Of a stretch of DNA of 64,000 nucleotides, positions 22,842 to 35,217 are shown piece by piece. The stretch is from contig JAPTYO010000004.1 of the NCBI GenBank assembly GCA_036873135.1, forward strand, positions 38,969,105 to 39,033,104, in the 5' to 3' direction. Source of the DNA: Clarkia xantiana subsp. parviflora. Lineage: Eukaryota > Streptophyta > Magnoliopsida > Myrtales > Onagraceae. Numbering within the stretch: the stretch's first letter is position 1; each line of letters opens with the position of its first letter. Both the position numbers and the translations under genes were made by a program. Below the pieces are notes generated by a model, which did not search any database, was not told the DNA's origin, and worked only from the letters and a program-made list of their open reading frames with translations.

Positions 22842-23440
22842 TTAAGCTCTGCCAGGTTCTTGGGCCGTCACATTATGACAGTGCGGACCCAAACAACATT
22901 GGCGTTTCCACGGATTTTGGCATCCTGTAATCTGAATCCTTTTCAACAGCTTGTTGATATAGGCTTCTTGAGACAGACACAATTTCCGGGTAGCCCGATC
23001 TCTAGCAATTTTAATGCCCAAGATGTACGTGGCCTCTCCCATGTCTTTCATCTCAAATACAGATGCCAACCATGACTTTGACTTGTTCATAAAATTCACG
23101 TCGTTTGCGGCAATGAGTATGTCGTCCACGTATTAGGTTAAGATGACATACTTAGACCCGAAGGTCTTATAATACACGCACGGATCTTCATGAAGATTCA
23201 CAAATCCGTTTCCTATGATTTCCTTGTGGAATTTGCGGTACCATTGCCTAGACGATTGTTTAAGACCGTAGATGGACCTTTGGAGTTTGCCAACTTTACG
23301 TTCGTTTCCAGGAGTAATAAAACCCTCTGGTTGCTCCATGTAGATCTCTTCCTCCAGGTTTCCGAGGAGGAATGCGGTCTTTATACTCATTTGGTGAGGT
23401 TCGTAACCAAAACCTGCGACTAGGACCATTAATGGCCCTG
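22842..23440 (-). pseudogene. copia C reverse transcriptase remnant
   Basis: Motifs in order: VKTAFLLGNLEEEIYMEQPEGF-like (seen as IKTAFLLGNLEEEIYMEQPE), YGLKQSSRQWYRKFHKE and MDDILIAANDVNFM, the copia YVDD box with Tyr-Val altered by a stop next to it, then DMGEATYILGIKI and LSQEAYINKLLKRI. Frame breaks at about 23130 and 23440 prevent a full enzyme. Sequence at 23441-25063 is the decayed upstream pol (RT start, integrase and protease), with only short broken frames. Confidence 0.8.
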
Positions 23441-25063
23441 CACCGTGGTTTCACGCACAGGTATTGAGTATGTTTTGTCAAAGTCCACTCCGTGAAGTTA
23501 GGTATAGCCTTTCCGCAACGAGTCGAGCTATGTATCGCTCTACCTTTTCCATCAGTGGTGAGCCTTCTTTCAGGACTCACCCTATCCTTATGCCCCTGTG
23601 GTTAGCAGGTAGATCAACTATTGACTTTAATGACTTTCATTCAGGCGATCTCTCTCATTTATTATTTTCCTCCATTTCTCCACTTGAGGTCTTTCCAATG
23701 CAGTGCAACAGTTTTTAGAGTGAGAACATCACTATTCTAGATGAGGTACTTCTTTCGAGAAGTTCTATGCCTTTGACTTTCGTCTAGGCTTGATTATCCC
23801 ATCTCTGAGTCTTAACGTCTCTCCCAATCGGAATAATGCCTCTTATCGGAGCATTTCTTCCAATTGGGATCAATTCTCCCACTCGAGATGATGCTTCTTA
23901 TCGGAACATCACTTCTATTGGGTACAAGAGGAGTGCTTTAACCATAACCGACAACTTTCCTTATACGACTTCTCGGTCTCGGAGTTTTACTTCAAAGATA
24001 AATTCCTTGATCACTATATCTGGAACCAAGTTTGTCAGATCACTCCCACTGGGAACAATGGGTAGTATAGGTAGTTGTGGCATCCTTGGTTTAGCATTAC
24101 GATAATCAGGTTCAACTTGATTTGTCCAAACAACAACAGTGATTACATGTGGTAGGTGTTTAGACCTCCCAATAGATTTATTATGAAAAATGTTCCCATT
24201 ATCATTTACCATGTCATTCACTTGAGTTGCTGGTTCAAATCTCTCCCACTCGAATTAAGTGGGACCTGATGTCAGTAATATCCTCTTCTATCTGATCAAG
24301 GCTCATTGTGTTGAAACTTTCAATGTATCGGAAAATTCGTCCTCAAGTATGTAACGTCTCATGTTCGACCACGACACCATTTTTATAGCTATAAAAACGT
24401 ACTTTCAAAGAGTCGTACGCATACTCTTGTCCTATACGTGTTTAATGCGCAAATTAATGTCGCATCGTGATATGAGGTATCTCATTATCATTCTTCAGCC
24501 TTTATGGCGGCGTGTTTACCGATTATAATGGAACATAGTTTTACATTAATGTGAATCATTTTCTCATCATCCAATAGGGAACGTGTGGCGAAATGACTAC
24601 AACATATATGTTTACAAACTATGCTTATAGAAGTGTGTCATTTGATTTGAATGCTTAGCCTGACTTATCGTTCAAGGCGTACGGAAGGAAAATTGTTTAA
24701 CCGACTACATCCTTCTTCGTTTGCTAACTTATTTCAGAGATTTTATCCCATCTCCGAACTGAGAATTTCAGGTTTTCACCTTATGCGTCAGTCGATACTT
24801 TTACAAGGTCGTAGTAGCTTTCGAAGCCTACTTCCCGCCGATGTAAATGTTATCAATAAGTTATTTCCGAAGGAATGCAAACGAAAAGTTCAGCACATCA
24901 TCATTTTAAACACTCCTTTATTAAACTCATATTTTGAAACGATGTGTTCCTCTTTCGAGGTCCACTTGCGCGAGGCGCAACTTACCCCAGTTTAACCTTT
25001 GGTCAAATTGTTTCATTTCTGAATTTAATACAGTTTAATCTTATCGGTTTCGCAGATGATTAT

Positions 25064-25779
25064 TGTTGGATCCTTGACTAGGTGGAGTGTCGGATCCTAG
25101 TAGTGACACTGGAAGAATGCCTCGGGTAGCTCACTCTTCGGGTCTTCGCACGCGTCGGGCTCGTGCGTCTCTGTATACCTGCAAGAGGGGCAGTATCGCA
25201 CACCACGTAGGGGGAGATGGAGTGCGATGAACCCTCTCCGAAGCTTAAATCAAGTATTTTAGAGAGAGAAAGTAAGAGAGAGGGCAGAGCTTCCGCTGTC
25301 AACTTAGTTCGAAATGAATTATCAAGACTTCTATTTATAGGAAAGCTTGGAATCAAACCGGTTTTTGAACGGTCCGACGTCGGTTCAATGCAAAGTATGA
25401 ACAAAGCGTAGACAAGAGTAAAGCTGACATCGGGAGGGTTTGCACGTGCAGTGTTTACATAGGGGTTTACATGTCAATAATAGGAGGAATCCGGACCGTC
25501 CTGGGGTATCGCACGGATCCCGGGAGGTCCGGGGTGATGGGACAATCCAGACCCGGTCAGATTGCTCCACAATCCGGACCCGGTCAGATTGCTCCACAAT
25601 CCGGATCCAGTCAGGATTGAAATGACAATCCGGACGCGACACAAGTCTGGCGCGTGTACACGCGTACCCCGGACCTTTTAGTACCCGCGGGTGAATAATT
25701 CGAAACCATTTAGTGGGTTTGATGTGTATACGAAGTCCGAAAAATATAAAACGAACCCGAAATGGACGTATACCCATCA
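25064..25779 (-). repeat. 3' LTR of element B
   Basis: Ends are TGATGGGTATACGTCC and GGATCCAACA on the minus strand. Relative to the 5' LTR it has small indels in the purine-rich tract near 25260-25285 and in the CCGGATTGT-type repeats near 25545-25620. The polypurine tract, GGGGGCAAA on the minus strand, adjoins it at 25780-25788. Confidence 0.9.
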
Positions 25780-26203
25780 TTTGCCCCCGAGTCAAGTGGT
25801 GGCGTGGCCCCGTCTTGACTCTATTTTTGATAGATTATACGTTCGATTTAAGTTCGGGTGTTACCTCGTGATGGACTTTTTATCCGTCGGCGCGTGGACC
25901 TTATTATGACGTATCCCTCCTTGGACTTGGACGGGAGTGATCATATCTGTCGACATGATTAGTGTAACAAGCATACATATATGACCTATACGTATATGAC
26001 AATCCTAGTCCGTGTATGCGAACGTGGATATGAATGCTAACACATATATGATTATGACGTGCATGTCTACGAGAGTCGGAATACGATACGTAATGTTATG
26101 AAATTAAATCATACAAGTATGGGCATGTATATATGCGATAATATGGATATGAGTATATGCACGTCAGGGTTGTAATTGCAAACACATGACATGGACATGT
26201 AAA

Positions 26204-26234
<31 letters not shown>

Positions 26235-27571
26235 GTATGCGTGCATGCATGAATATGTAAACATGCATAGGTGTTAGGAATTCCTTCCAAAGGAGATAGA
26301 AAAAATATGGAAGAGGAAAGATATTACCTATAAGTGTATATAAAGGAGTGAATTCAAATAATCCACACTTTGTCTTCTCCCTTTTTAGAATTGTCTTCCC
26401 CCTTTCTTAGAGAGTAAGTGACTTAGCACTCAAACCACTCACCCACACACACCCATTCCACCACCGGCCAACCACCACTCACCGGAAGGCCCAGCTTGTG
26501 GCGGCGAGTCCAGCGGCAGCTAGGGCGGCGGACGGCGGCAGCATCGTCGGACGGCGGGCGGAGCTTCGGGTGGCACTCCGGCGACGATCTCGGGTATGTA
26601 ACCTCATTTTTTTGAGGTGATTCGGTTTTTTGGAGTTGATTAGAACCATTTCCAGGTATGCCAATGCCTTTACTTGCATCAATTTGGTTAATCTTTGCAT
26701 TGATTTTGAACTTGATCATCCATGCCCGCCAAGTGTTTGATGAAATGCCTAGGATAGTTAAGCATAGCATAAAGGAGCAAAAAAATAGTTAAGTGTTTTA
26801 CCACTTGTATGTATAGAGTAGGGATGATACTTCCCCTATTGATTGTCATCTTTGATTGCCAAAGGAATTGTTGTGACATGTATGTACACACTTGGTTGTA
26901 TGGAGATGCTTGTAGCTATAGCTAAGCTTTGTATTCCCAAGGGGGTGTATGTACGTATGTATCCATATCCTACACATGTTAGATAAGCATATGCATATAG
27001 TGTTAGTGCTAGGAGTATATTTGCACTTATTACCTTGGGGGATTTGCCTTAGGCCACGTAGGTGAGCATAGATGCATGTAAGCATTCGTAGATACACATG
27101 AGCATGTGTATGTACATGTATGCACATGTTGGCACTCATAGGTACATGTAAGTGCATGTATGCACATATAGTTGCACATAGGCACGTAGAGTGGTGCATG
27201 AACACATACTAGTGTATGCAAACACATATAGTTGGGCGCGGGTGTATGTAGGTACTCGCGGATACGTAGGCGTACATAGACATGTGTAGGTGTGCATGCG
27301 CACATGTAGATCATATAAGTGTTGGGACGAGGCCCTTACTAACATAGAGTTGCCCCCGTATAGAGGATGTTCGCTATGTAGTAGTTGAACACTTATAGAT
27401 TTGTAAGGATGATGTTGCCCCCGAGCGGGGGGTGTTCGTTGCATAGTAGTTGTTAGCATGTTGAGTGTACGCGTATGTATTGAACGGGTTGTAGTTGTAT
27501 CCTCGTAGGATTTGTATTGTGAGAAGCTGGGGCGTCCATCCTTAGGATTACCTTCTTGACTTGATGGCTTT
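25780..27571 (+). promoter_or_regulatory. leader region of the accessory ORF of B, with TATA box and GT microsatellite
   Basis: No gene. TATATAAA at 26337-26344 is followed by a CT-rich stretch and a GC-rich stretch (26460-26590) that ends in CTCGG-GTATGTAA, a possible 5'-UTR splice donor at 26595. A (GT)n tract is at 26203-26230. From 26880 to 27310 the sequence is a degenerate array of CATGTATG/GTACATG-type words, which creates His/Thr-rich false ORFs. TTGCCCCCGTATAGAGGATGTTCG near 27352 recurs in the tandem repeats at 31380-31730. Confidence 0.4.
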
Positions 27572-30103
27572 ATGAACATGAGTAAGTCTCATATTCCTAC
27601 CCCTTCTGTTAGATTTCTTTCTGATTTGGATTCTAATTCCGAGTCGGAGTTTACGGATTCTTCAGAACCGGAAACTACGGACGATATACCTTCTTCCTCC
27701 GAACTGGAGCCTCGCGTGGAGTCAGGGGATTTGGTGCAAACCTTTGCAGGTAACAAATTGGATCGTGATGAGTAACAGCGCCTCGTCGTTCGTTCTGGGC
27801 TTTGTCCTTTGGGAGAGGCATTCTTCCCGTTTGACATTATCCCTAATGCTAGTCCGGGAATGCCCACTGTGCCTCCGGATGATTTGTCGGCTATTTACGC
27901 CTTCCAGTTTCGAATGGGATTGCACTTCCCTTACTGTTCGGAACTGCGGAAGTTGTGTCGTTATTATAGGATTTCTCCTCTGGATCTTGCACCTGCTGCG
28001 ATACGGTACTGGGTTTGCTTCCGAGTACTATGCCATCAACAGTCCTGGAGTTACTCGACCTTACTCTTTCGATGCTTCTTCCGGCTCCAGCGTCCGGATG
28101 CGTCTGGGTTATGCTCTATTTCTATCCGCTGGCCTTTGATGAGGGGGAAGGATTTTGCTGATCTTGGATTGGGCGAAGTGAAGTGGGATAGCACCCTTCG
28201 CTTTGTTACTGTTGTCGACCGGTCAAAGAGTCATTGGCAGAAACACTATTTCTTTACTGACGATCCCGTGATGACTTGGCGTATTATTCGGATTACAAAA
28301 CCTGATCCCGTGCCGTCTTTTTGTGAATTCTCCGGGTCTGACAAAGCAGCGATGAAGGTGTATCGGGCGCACAAGGCGCGTGCATACACGACCTTATCTT
28401 GTGTGAAGGAGCGAGATTTCGCAGAGCTGGGATTTGCACTCCTCCTTCGGGAGGTACTTTGGTATGTTATGAACCTTTATAACTTCCTTGTGTTGTGATA
28501 TAGGCTGGTGTCATGGAAAAACTTCCCGCTTGCTGGCAGGCTCTCAGGGTGGTGCTGCTCCTGCTGCACAGAGCGGTCGCACGGATGTGTCTGCTGTTCT
28601 CCAGGGCATGAAGCCTGGACGTGGTAAAGGGAGTGCGGGTAAGTTGTATATTTGCGAGGTTGCTTTACATGTCTGTGTTCAATGCCTTTTTTTTATCTTG
28701 CTTTGTTCTTGTTTGTAGGTCGTTCCCTACTCGTGGCGGAACGAGTTGTCACGGCTGTCGACACTCCGCCTCGAGCCATGGCGAAACGTCCCGACTCCGA
28801 GGTGCGGCCCTCGAGCGATCCTAAGCGCCCCAATTCTGGCAGTGGCGAGGCTTCGAGAACTCCTCTTAGCAAAGGGAAAAGAGTTGAGGCCCGCGTGTCT
28901 GCCGTACCCGTGATGTCTGCCCTCCGTTCGAGTGACCGGACTTCGGAGGAGGGGCCTCCCCGCACATGTATATTGGTTGTTCTTGTATTGCTGCTATACT
29001 TGGTGTATTTGGATCTTCTTGTTTATCTTTGCATATGTTTATAGCTGTTCCGCCTGTTGCTGCCCTTACTCGGGCCGAGTTGGTTTGTCCTTCCAAAGAC
29101 TATGTTGTTGGTGATGAGTGGGTACCCTTCTTTGCTGGAGGACCTCGCTTTTCGAAGGAGGTTAACTTGACCACTCCCGAGGTGGCAGTTCGTGTTTTTC
29201 AGCAAGTTATTCCTCGTGAGGATCGGAGGATTCGCCCGAGTGATCCTGAGGGTGCGCAAGCATGTGCTAAGGGTGCACTGTCGTGCCTTGCTCCTGTGAG
29301 TATCTATTCTTACTCTTTCATGCCTTGTGTGTATGCTTTTCTTTGTTGCCACTTCTTACTTGTTGTTGATTCTTGTGTTGCTCTTGTAGGTTTCCATTCA
29401 GATGGCCAACCTCTCCTCCTTTGTGATTGAACTCGCAGAGGAGAAGAAGACATATATGGAGAAGTGTGACATTGCCTGTCTCGAGGTTGAGGGTTCTAAG
29501 GAGAAGGCGCGCACCTTGGGTATGAAGGTTGTTGACCTAGAGGCGGAGAGTTCCGCTCGTTAGGCTCGGATCGTGGCGCTCGAGTCTGATATTGCTTCCC
29601 TTCAGGCGAAGGCCGTTGTAGATAGCGCGGATCGTGATCTCTCCTTGCGGGCCATGAAGAAGAATTCCCTTGCGGATGGCAAGGTTATAGGTGTAGTACA
29701 AGGCCTCCGAGTCTTATCATTCTGAAGTCCTGGCGGGTGCGGACGGTGTGCTTTATGACTCTGTTGAGGTTCTTATCGAGCATGTATATGCTCTTGTTCC
29801 GAACTTGCTTTTTGATAAGTTGGGTCCATATTCCAAGTTTGCCACTGGGCATGTGGCTTCCTTGAGTCTTAGAGACGGGATTGCTGCCCCTCCTGTTGTG
29901 ATGGATGCCCCCCTGTTGTTGAGGAGTATGTCCCTGCCATGGTTGTTGGGAATGCCCCCGAGGAAATTGAAGCTGACACCCGTGAGTACGAGTTGATGTT
30001 CAATGATATTGGATATCCAATTATTGTGAAGGGTACCAAGTTTGGAGAGGATGTTCCCGGGGCATGCGGAGAGCCGTTGATGGTGGTGCTCCTGATGTGG
30101 CAT
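27572..30103 (+). pseudogene. antisense accessory ORF of element B
   Basis: Homologous to the accessory ORF of element A: the core has GLHFPYCSELRKLCRYY, AIRYWVCFRVLCHQQSWSY and WQKHYFFTDDPVMTW (27860-28300). The upstream acidic, serine-rich start (27572-27772) joins the core in one frame across a single TAA at 27773-27775. Possible introns begin at 28452 (GTACTT), 28638 (GTAAGT, acceptor near 28719) and 29297 (GTGAGT, acceptor near 29390). Farther on, 29400-29690 encodes a Lys/Glu-rich coiled coil with one TAG or TAA-type stop near 29561, and the last readable part ends near 30103. Function unknown. Confidence 0.6.
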
Positions 30104-30479
30104 CAGGTTGAGTGTTTGTTTTCACAAAATCTTTGTATATAGTTTTGGCTCCCCATGTTTGGGTTGAGGTTGCTTGTTGGGGTGTTATCCCTTTGAACCC
30201 TTTATGTTTATGTCTCTATGTTTTGACGTTGTCATATGAGACCTGTCATGAATGGTTTAGTAATGCATGGTTATATGGTAGTAATATTTCATACCTTTGT
30301 GTTTTGTGATTGTCCATGTGGTGTGGACTATAGAGTAGAGTTGAGACTCGTCCTCTTATTGGATGTATCATCCGTAGGAGACATACGTCCCTGCATTGCG
30401 TGCCACTCTTGGATATACCAAGGCATGGCGAGATGCATGTGTCATGGACACATATGTTGTATGCTTGCTATATTCCATG

Positions 30480-31730
30480 AGTAGTAATGTGCAAGACTTA
30501 AGAGTGACACTTAGCATTTGTGGGTAGTAATGCGTAAGGCCAATGTCCCGGCACTTGGCATTTGTGAGTAGTAATGCGCAAGTCCTTAGAGTGACCCTTG
30601 GCATTTATGGGTAGTAATGCACAAGGTCGTTTTTCCGGTACTTGGAATTTATGAGTAGTAATGCATAAGACCCATGTATACACGCGAGCGTGTTGTTTCG
30701 ACGAGGTGAAACCTTAGTTTTTACCGTCTCTTAGTCCACTCTAAGGCGACGTTGTTACAAGACGCTACTTGTTAATTTGGTGCGTTTTTTCATCCGTTAT
30801 TTGGGAACTCCCCGCGTAACGTTGTTGCAGGGAGTTCTGTTGGCTAACCCAATTACTTGCCTTGCGATGCTAGTACGCCTCCACTTTGTTAGTCAAAGGG
30901 ACGTGACGAAGGTCGTGTGATACGCCTTGTAGTTTATCCCGTCTTTCGGACCATTCTAAAGCGACGTTGTAGCATGACACGACTTGCCAATTTTTTAATG
31001 TGTTTTGATCCGCTATTTGGGTACCCCCGTTATAGCGTTAATGCGAGGTGTTCCTTGGCTAGTCCTTGTACTGACCTTGCGATGCTATTACACCTCATCC
31101 TAGTTATTCCAGGGGGCTGTACAAGTTTGTATTGCACAACTTGTATTTTTTTCCCTCTCTTGGGCCATTCCAAGGCGACGTTGTAGCAAGACACTACTTG
31201 CTTGATTGGAGTGTTTTATTTCCGTTATTTGTTCACGGATAAGATAACGTTTTACAAGACTCGACTTGTATGTTTGGTGAGTTTTTCGCTGCGTTGAGTA
31301 TCGCGGCGATTGTTGTCTACGCTCATGCTGGCGTAGAGAGTTGGTACGTAATAATGAACGCTACTTGTGGATGGTGGTAGGTTCCCATGGAGTTGCCCTC
31401 GTATAGAGGATGTCGCGCCATGTATATGATTAATAATCTATTCTGGGTGTCTCGTTCCTCAGTAAGATGTCATGGGGTTGCCCTCGTATAGAGGATGTCG
31501 CGCCATGCAAGTTTTTAGTAATCTATACTGGGTGTCTCGTTCATCAGTAAGATATCATGGGGTTGCCCTTGTATAGAGGATGTCGCGCCATGTAATTGTG
31601 TGGGGTTGCCCTCGTATAGAGGATGTCGCGCCACTTAATGGATAAGAGCCTCTTGGTTGAAAAAATCCAAGGAATGAGTGTTGTAATCATGGGTGTGCCC
31701 CCGAGCGGGGATGTCGCGCCATGTTACTTG
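30480..31730. repeat. three successive tandem-repeat families in element B
   Basis: At 30480-30690 a unit of about 54-60 bp around GGGTAGTAATGC recurs four times. At 30720-31260 a unit of about 215 bp, containing AAGGCGACGTTGTAGCAAGAC, recurs about three times. At 31380-31730 a unit with TTGCCCTCGTATAGAGGATG and TCGCGCCATG recurs five times. As in element A, the arrays lie between the two opposing coding regions. From 31740 to 32236 and from 30104 to 30480 nothing coding is visible. Confidence 0.75.
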
Positions 31731-32236
31731 TAGATAATCCTAAGGAAAATATCCAGGATGTAGTTGTATGGAGTAGACATAATAGATGTCGTGGAAGAGA
31801 GCGTATTGCGAGCTCGTTGTTGATGTCAAGTATTGATATGTTTGTGGCGTATGATATAAGCCTCTTGTTGTATTAAGCGTTTAGGCTTGTAGTGTTGTTG
31901 CAAGGTTAATGCATAGAGTCCACTACTTGGTATTATTCCAGAGCGTGGATTGTATGAGGGTATGTACCTACGAAAATACATTAACTTCATTAGTTATGCA
32001 ATATTTACAATGCTGGATAGATGGGGTCAACTGATCACCCATTTGTAAATAGTCTACTAGAAGCATAAGAACTTAAAAAAGTAAAGCTTGAAAGTAGGTG
32101 GATGCATAGAGCTGTTCGTAACGCAGTGATGTGGGATGGATGTGTTTGTCGACTCCCGACATGTTGTGATGGAAGCTGCCTGTTCACATGGTGTGATGGC
32201 TACATGCCACGCGGTATTGCAAGGCCCCAAGGACTA

Positions 32237-32745
32237 TCATCTCTTCGATTTCCACTCGCAGAGTGAGGCAGTCGTTGGTGTGGTGACCCAGGTGTTGTGG
32301 AATTTACACCAATGCGTGATGTCGGCTCCCAAGAACGCATGTGGTGTTTCCCTTGGGGAGGGCAGCTTGTTCTGCAGGATGCTCACAAATATCTCTTGGA
32401 CCTCTGTGTTCAGAGGTGTGAATGCATATTCTGGGCCACCAAGTGTGCTCCTGCTTTCGTGTTGTTGAAAGAGTGCTCCTCCCGCACCTGCGGGTGGTTT
32501 GCTCCACCCGAGCTCCCGCTCACAAGCGACTGCTCTTTCGAGTTTCTCTTTGAGGTCACTCATTGAGCGAGTGGTCCTCCAACCATACTCTCTTCGATTT
32601 CATGAAGAACGCGTTGATCACTGCCTCATTTGTGGCCTTTAGCCAAGCTGCTTTCAGCGCGAAGCGCTTGAAGTATTCGAGAGTTGGTTCCCTTTCTTCT
32701 TGCCTGATGTCCCAAACACTTTGCAGTGTTGAGGCTTGTTGGTAG
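32237..32745 (-). pseudogene. second gag-like fragment in element B
   Basis: A frame from about 32745 encodes EYFKRFALKAAWLKATNEA and VINAFFMKSK, followed by YAFTPLNTEVQEIFVSI and WCKFHNTW (32563-32237), the last third of a plant gypsy gag with the Cys/His end. It lies downstream of the protease, where reverse transcriptase should begin, and it differs from the main gag at 33302-35160. It may be a piece of another gypsy family or an old internal duplication. Confidence 0.6.
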
Positions 32746-32829
32746 TTGGTTGGCCGTATAGGCGCAGAGAGTTGTTCAGGTCGTACCTCTTCTTCTTCGG
32801 GAAACCCTGCCTTATCATGGCGATGGAGA

Positions 32830-33366
32830 GTTGTTGTTTACACCTTAGAACGTTTACATAGCACTGTCGTGTTGCGGTTTGATCCCCGAGGATCTCAACA
32901 ATTCATTCTTGGTTGGGAATTTCAGCTTCTGATGTGCTGTGGATGACACTACCTCCAAGGAGTTTATGGTTGTTCTTCCGAGAATCCCGTTGTAGGCTCC
33001 CAAGGTTTCGACCACAATAAAGTTGACATTAATGTCAAGCTTTGTCCAGCCTTCTCCCAGTGTTACCGGGAGTGTAATCGTACCAAGTGGGTATGTTGCA
33101 GCTCATGCGAATCTTATTAGAGGGAATGTTCCGGGACTCAAATATGCCTTTGTACGACAAAGTTGTTCGATCACCTTGATAGTCAAGATGTCAGCAGAAC
33201 TTCCTCCGTCAACGAGGATTCGTTTTACGTCGTAGTTCGCTATAGGCATGGTGATGACGAGTACGTCGTCATGGGGGTATACGATATGTCTCATGTCTTC
33301 TTTAGAGAACATGATAACCAGATCTTCCGTATTTAGGATACGTCTCTGCCTGCGAGGCGTAGACAT
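32830..33366 (-). pseudogene. aspartic protease of element B
   Basis: Active-site ILVDGGSSADIL (about 33200), preceded by YPHDDVLVITMPIANYDVKR, then VVETLGAYNGILGRTTINS (about 33010-32955) after a frame change near 33100. The catalytic Asp is present. Homologous segments in elements A (LIDGGSSS) and F (LVNGGSSS) show the same layout. Confidence 0.8.
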
Positions 33367-35160
33367 TCCTTGAGTGCGAGCCTTGGCTCCCAGCAGTTGG
33401 TCCTCCGTGTATGAAATTTATTACACCCCTCTTGGGAGGAGGTGGGTTATCATACATCTTCTCTTTCCCTTTGTTTTTCTTGGAGGTCTCTCCTTGTGTC
33501 TTTGTAAGGGTGTTTTCTCCCTGATCCACGTAGTGCTTTAGCTCGCCCCGCAGAATGATGTTGTTTATGCGCATCCTTAGGCTGAAGCAGTTGTCCGTGT
33601 CGTGTCCCTTGACCTCGTGGTTTTCACACCACTTGTCATCTTCCTTTCCCAAGGGGCCCTTTCGCCAATTGTTTGGTTCTCTCCAGAGATTCGTTTCCTT
33701 CATCTCCTTCAAGATTGCCGACATGGGGGTGTTTAATGGAATGAGGTTCGCGGTGTTGACCTCCTTTGGTTTTTGGTAACCGACATGGACGGGACGTTTA
33801 GGCTGTTGTTACCACTGCTTCTGTTGCTGGTTTCCTTGGGGTTTTTTTGCCTGTGAGGCCTTGTTAGCATTGTCTTTGTTGCGTTCAGCGTTTAGCTTTG
33901 CTCTTGCATTGTTCCAGTCCACATACTCCTTCACGCGCGAGGCTAACTCCTGCAAAGTTTCAGCCGGGCGTTTGGACATCTTTTCCCCCAAGGAGAAAGC
34001 TAAGCGACCCAGGTTTGTTAAATGTCAGCAATGTTCTGATTAAAACGGATGTAATAATCAGCCAAAGATTCATCATATAGTTGCTTCACATCATCTAACG
34101 CGCTGGAGTCTTTGAGCAGTCTTCGTTCGCCCATGTATCTCTGGATGAACTTTCCCTTCAGGTATGCCCAGGAGGTCACGCTTTCCTTTGGAAGTGAGAA
34201 AAACCAATGTGCCGCTGAACCTAGTAAAGTTTGTGGGAACGTGACCGCCACATGGTCTGGGTTTGAAGTTCTTCCCAGCAGCGAAGCCTCGTGCTGCTTG
34301 CACGTGCTCTATGGGATCACCTTTTCCAGTGTATCTCTCAATTCGTATGTTGTTTAGGATTCCCAGAACCCGTTCATATAACATCTCCTTAGCGAAGGGG
34401 TGACTTGTGCTGTCTGTTAAGACGTGCATTGGTCTAGTCTTTTTTTGCTTTAGCTTTTGCTTAACGAGCGCCTCCAAAGTCTTAGCGGTTAACCCTGTGA
34501 GGGGAACGTTGTCGTTTCTCTCGGGTATTCCCCAAACATTGTTTGGGTTTCCGCTATCCTGCCCCCAGCGCTGTTGGTAGTGAGAGGTCTCCCTGCCTTG
34601 TTTTTCATTCAGGTTACTTGGATGCTTCCATGATTCGGCCGGGTATGGCCTTTCATAGTAAGTTGCACCAGAGTAGGATCCTTGAGGTCCTGCATTATAG
34701 TATTGAGGGTTGGCAGCCGGGGGCTGTCTTCCCTGTTGTCTTGGGGCTTCTCCTCGGGTTGTGCCATGGGACACTGGTTCTCCTGCAGGATGTGCTTGAG
34801 CCGGTGGTGACGGAGGTGGGGGAGGCGGTGGAGGCGCGTAGCCTTGGTTTCTTAGAGATTCCTCTATTGCTTGCATCATTGTAGGAGTTACTGTTGGGGC
34901 AGCATGTGCGCCTTGTGTGCCTGCATCCTAAGGTTGCTGGTTGTTAGCCGGCATTCCAAAGGGTTGTTCCTCTTCAGTGTGCGCTCTTCGCTCAAAACCT
35001 AGTGGGGGTTCATTGCTTTGAGTTGTATACTCTGGCTGAGCATTGAGAGCTTCTTCTGAGGAAGCTGTGGACACCACCTCTAGGATGCCCTCGGGATCTG
35101 GCTGATTCCTCTTGGATTGCGCCCTGCTGTCTCTCCTGTAGTGTTCTTTCTTTTTTCTAT
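33302..35160 (-). pseudogene. gag of element B
   Basis: In order: an N-terminal basic and acidic part (35160-34928), a proline-rich tract with eight prolines (about 34830), the gag core (ERYTGKGDPIEHVQA near 34340; AVTFPQTLLGSAAHWFFSLP, KGKFIQRYMGERRLL at 34251-34100), a Lys/Asn/Gln-rich part (33991-33809) and the Cys/His motif WCENHEVKGHDTDNC (about 33615), then VINFIHGGPTAG. TAG near 34927 and frame breaks near 34260 and 34018 interrupt it. Confidence 0.8.
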
Positions 35161-35200
35161 TTAGCTTTGCTGGTAAGCGAGTGCTTGTTCTTTCGAGATC

Positions 35201-35217
35201 CACATAGAGCGCCAAAA
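35201..35217 (-). other. primer-binding site of element B, altered
   Basis: The minus strand next to the LTR reads TTTTGGCGCTCTATGTGG, whereas element F has TTTTGGCGCCGTCTGCGAG. The GGCGC core is kept but the following bases differ. Confidence 0.6.

Noticed and set aside
25064..25779. Solo LTR
   Set aside because: The second LTR at 35218 and the matching ATTAT duplications show one complete element.
26096..26290. Minus-strand ORF with a His-Thr run, and the His/Cys/Thr-rich ORFs at 26846-27579
   Set aside because: They are translations of the (GT)n tract and of degenerate CATGTATG words; no domain.
30368..30683. Minus-strand Cys/Leu-rich ORFs in element B
   Set aside because: They arise from the GGGTAGTAATGC tandem repeats.
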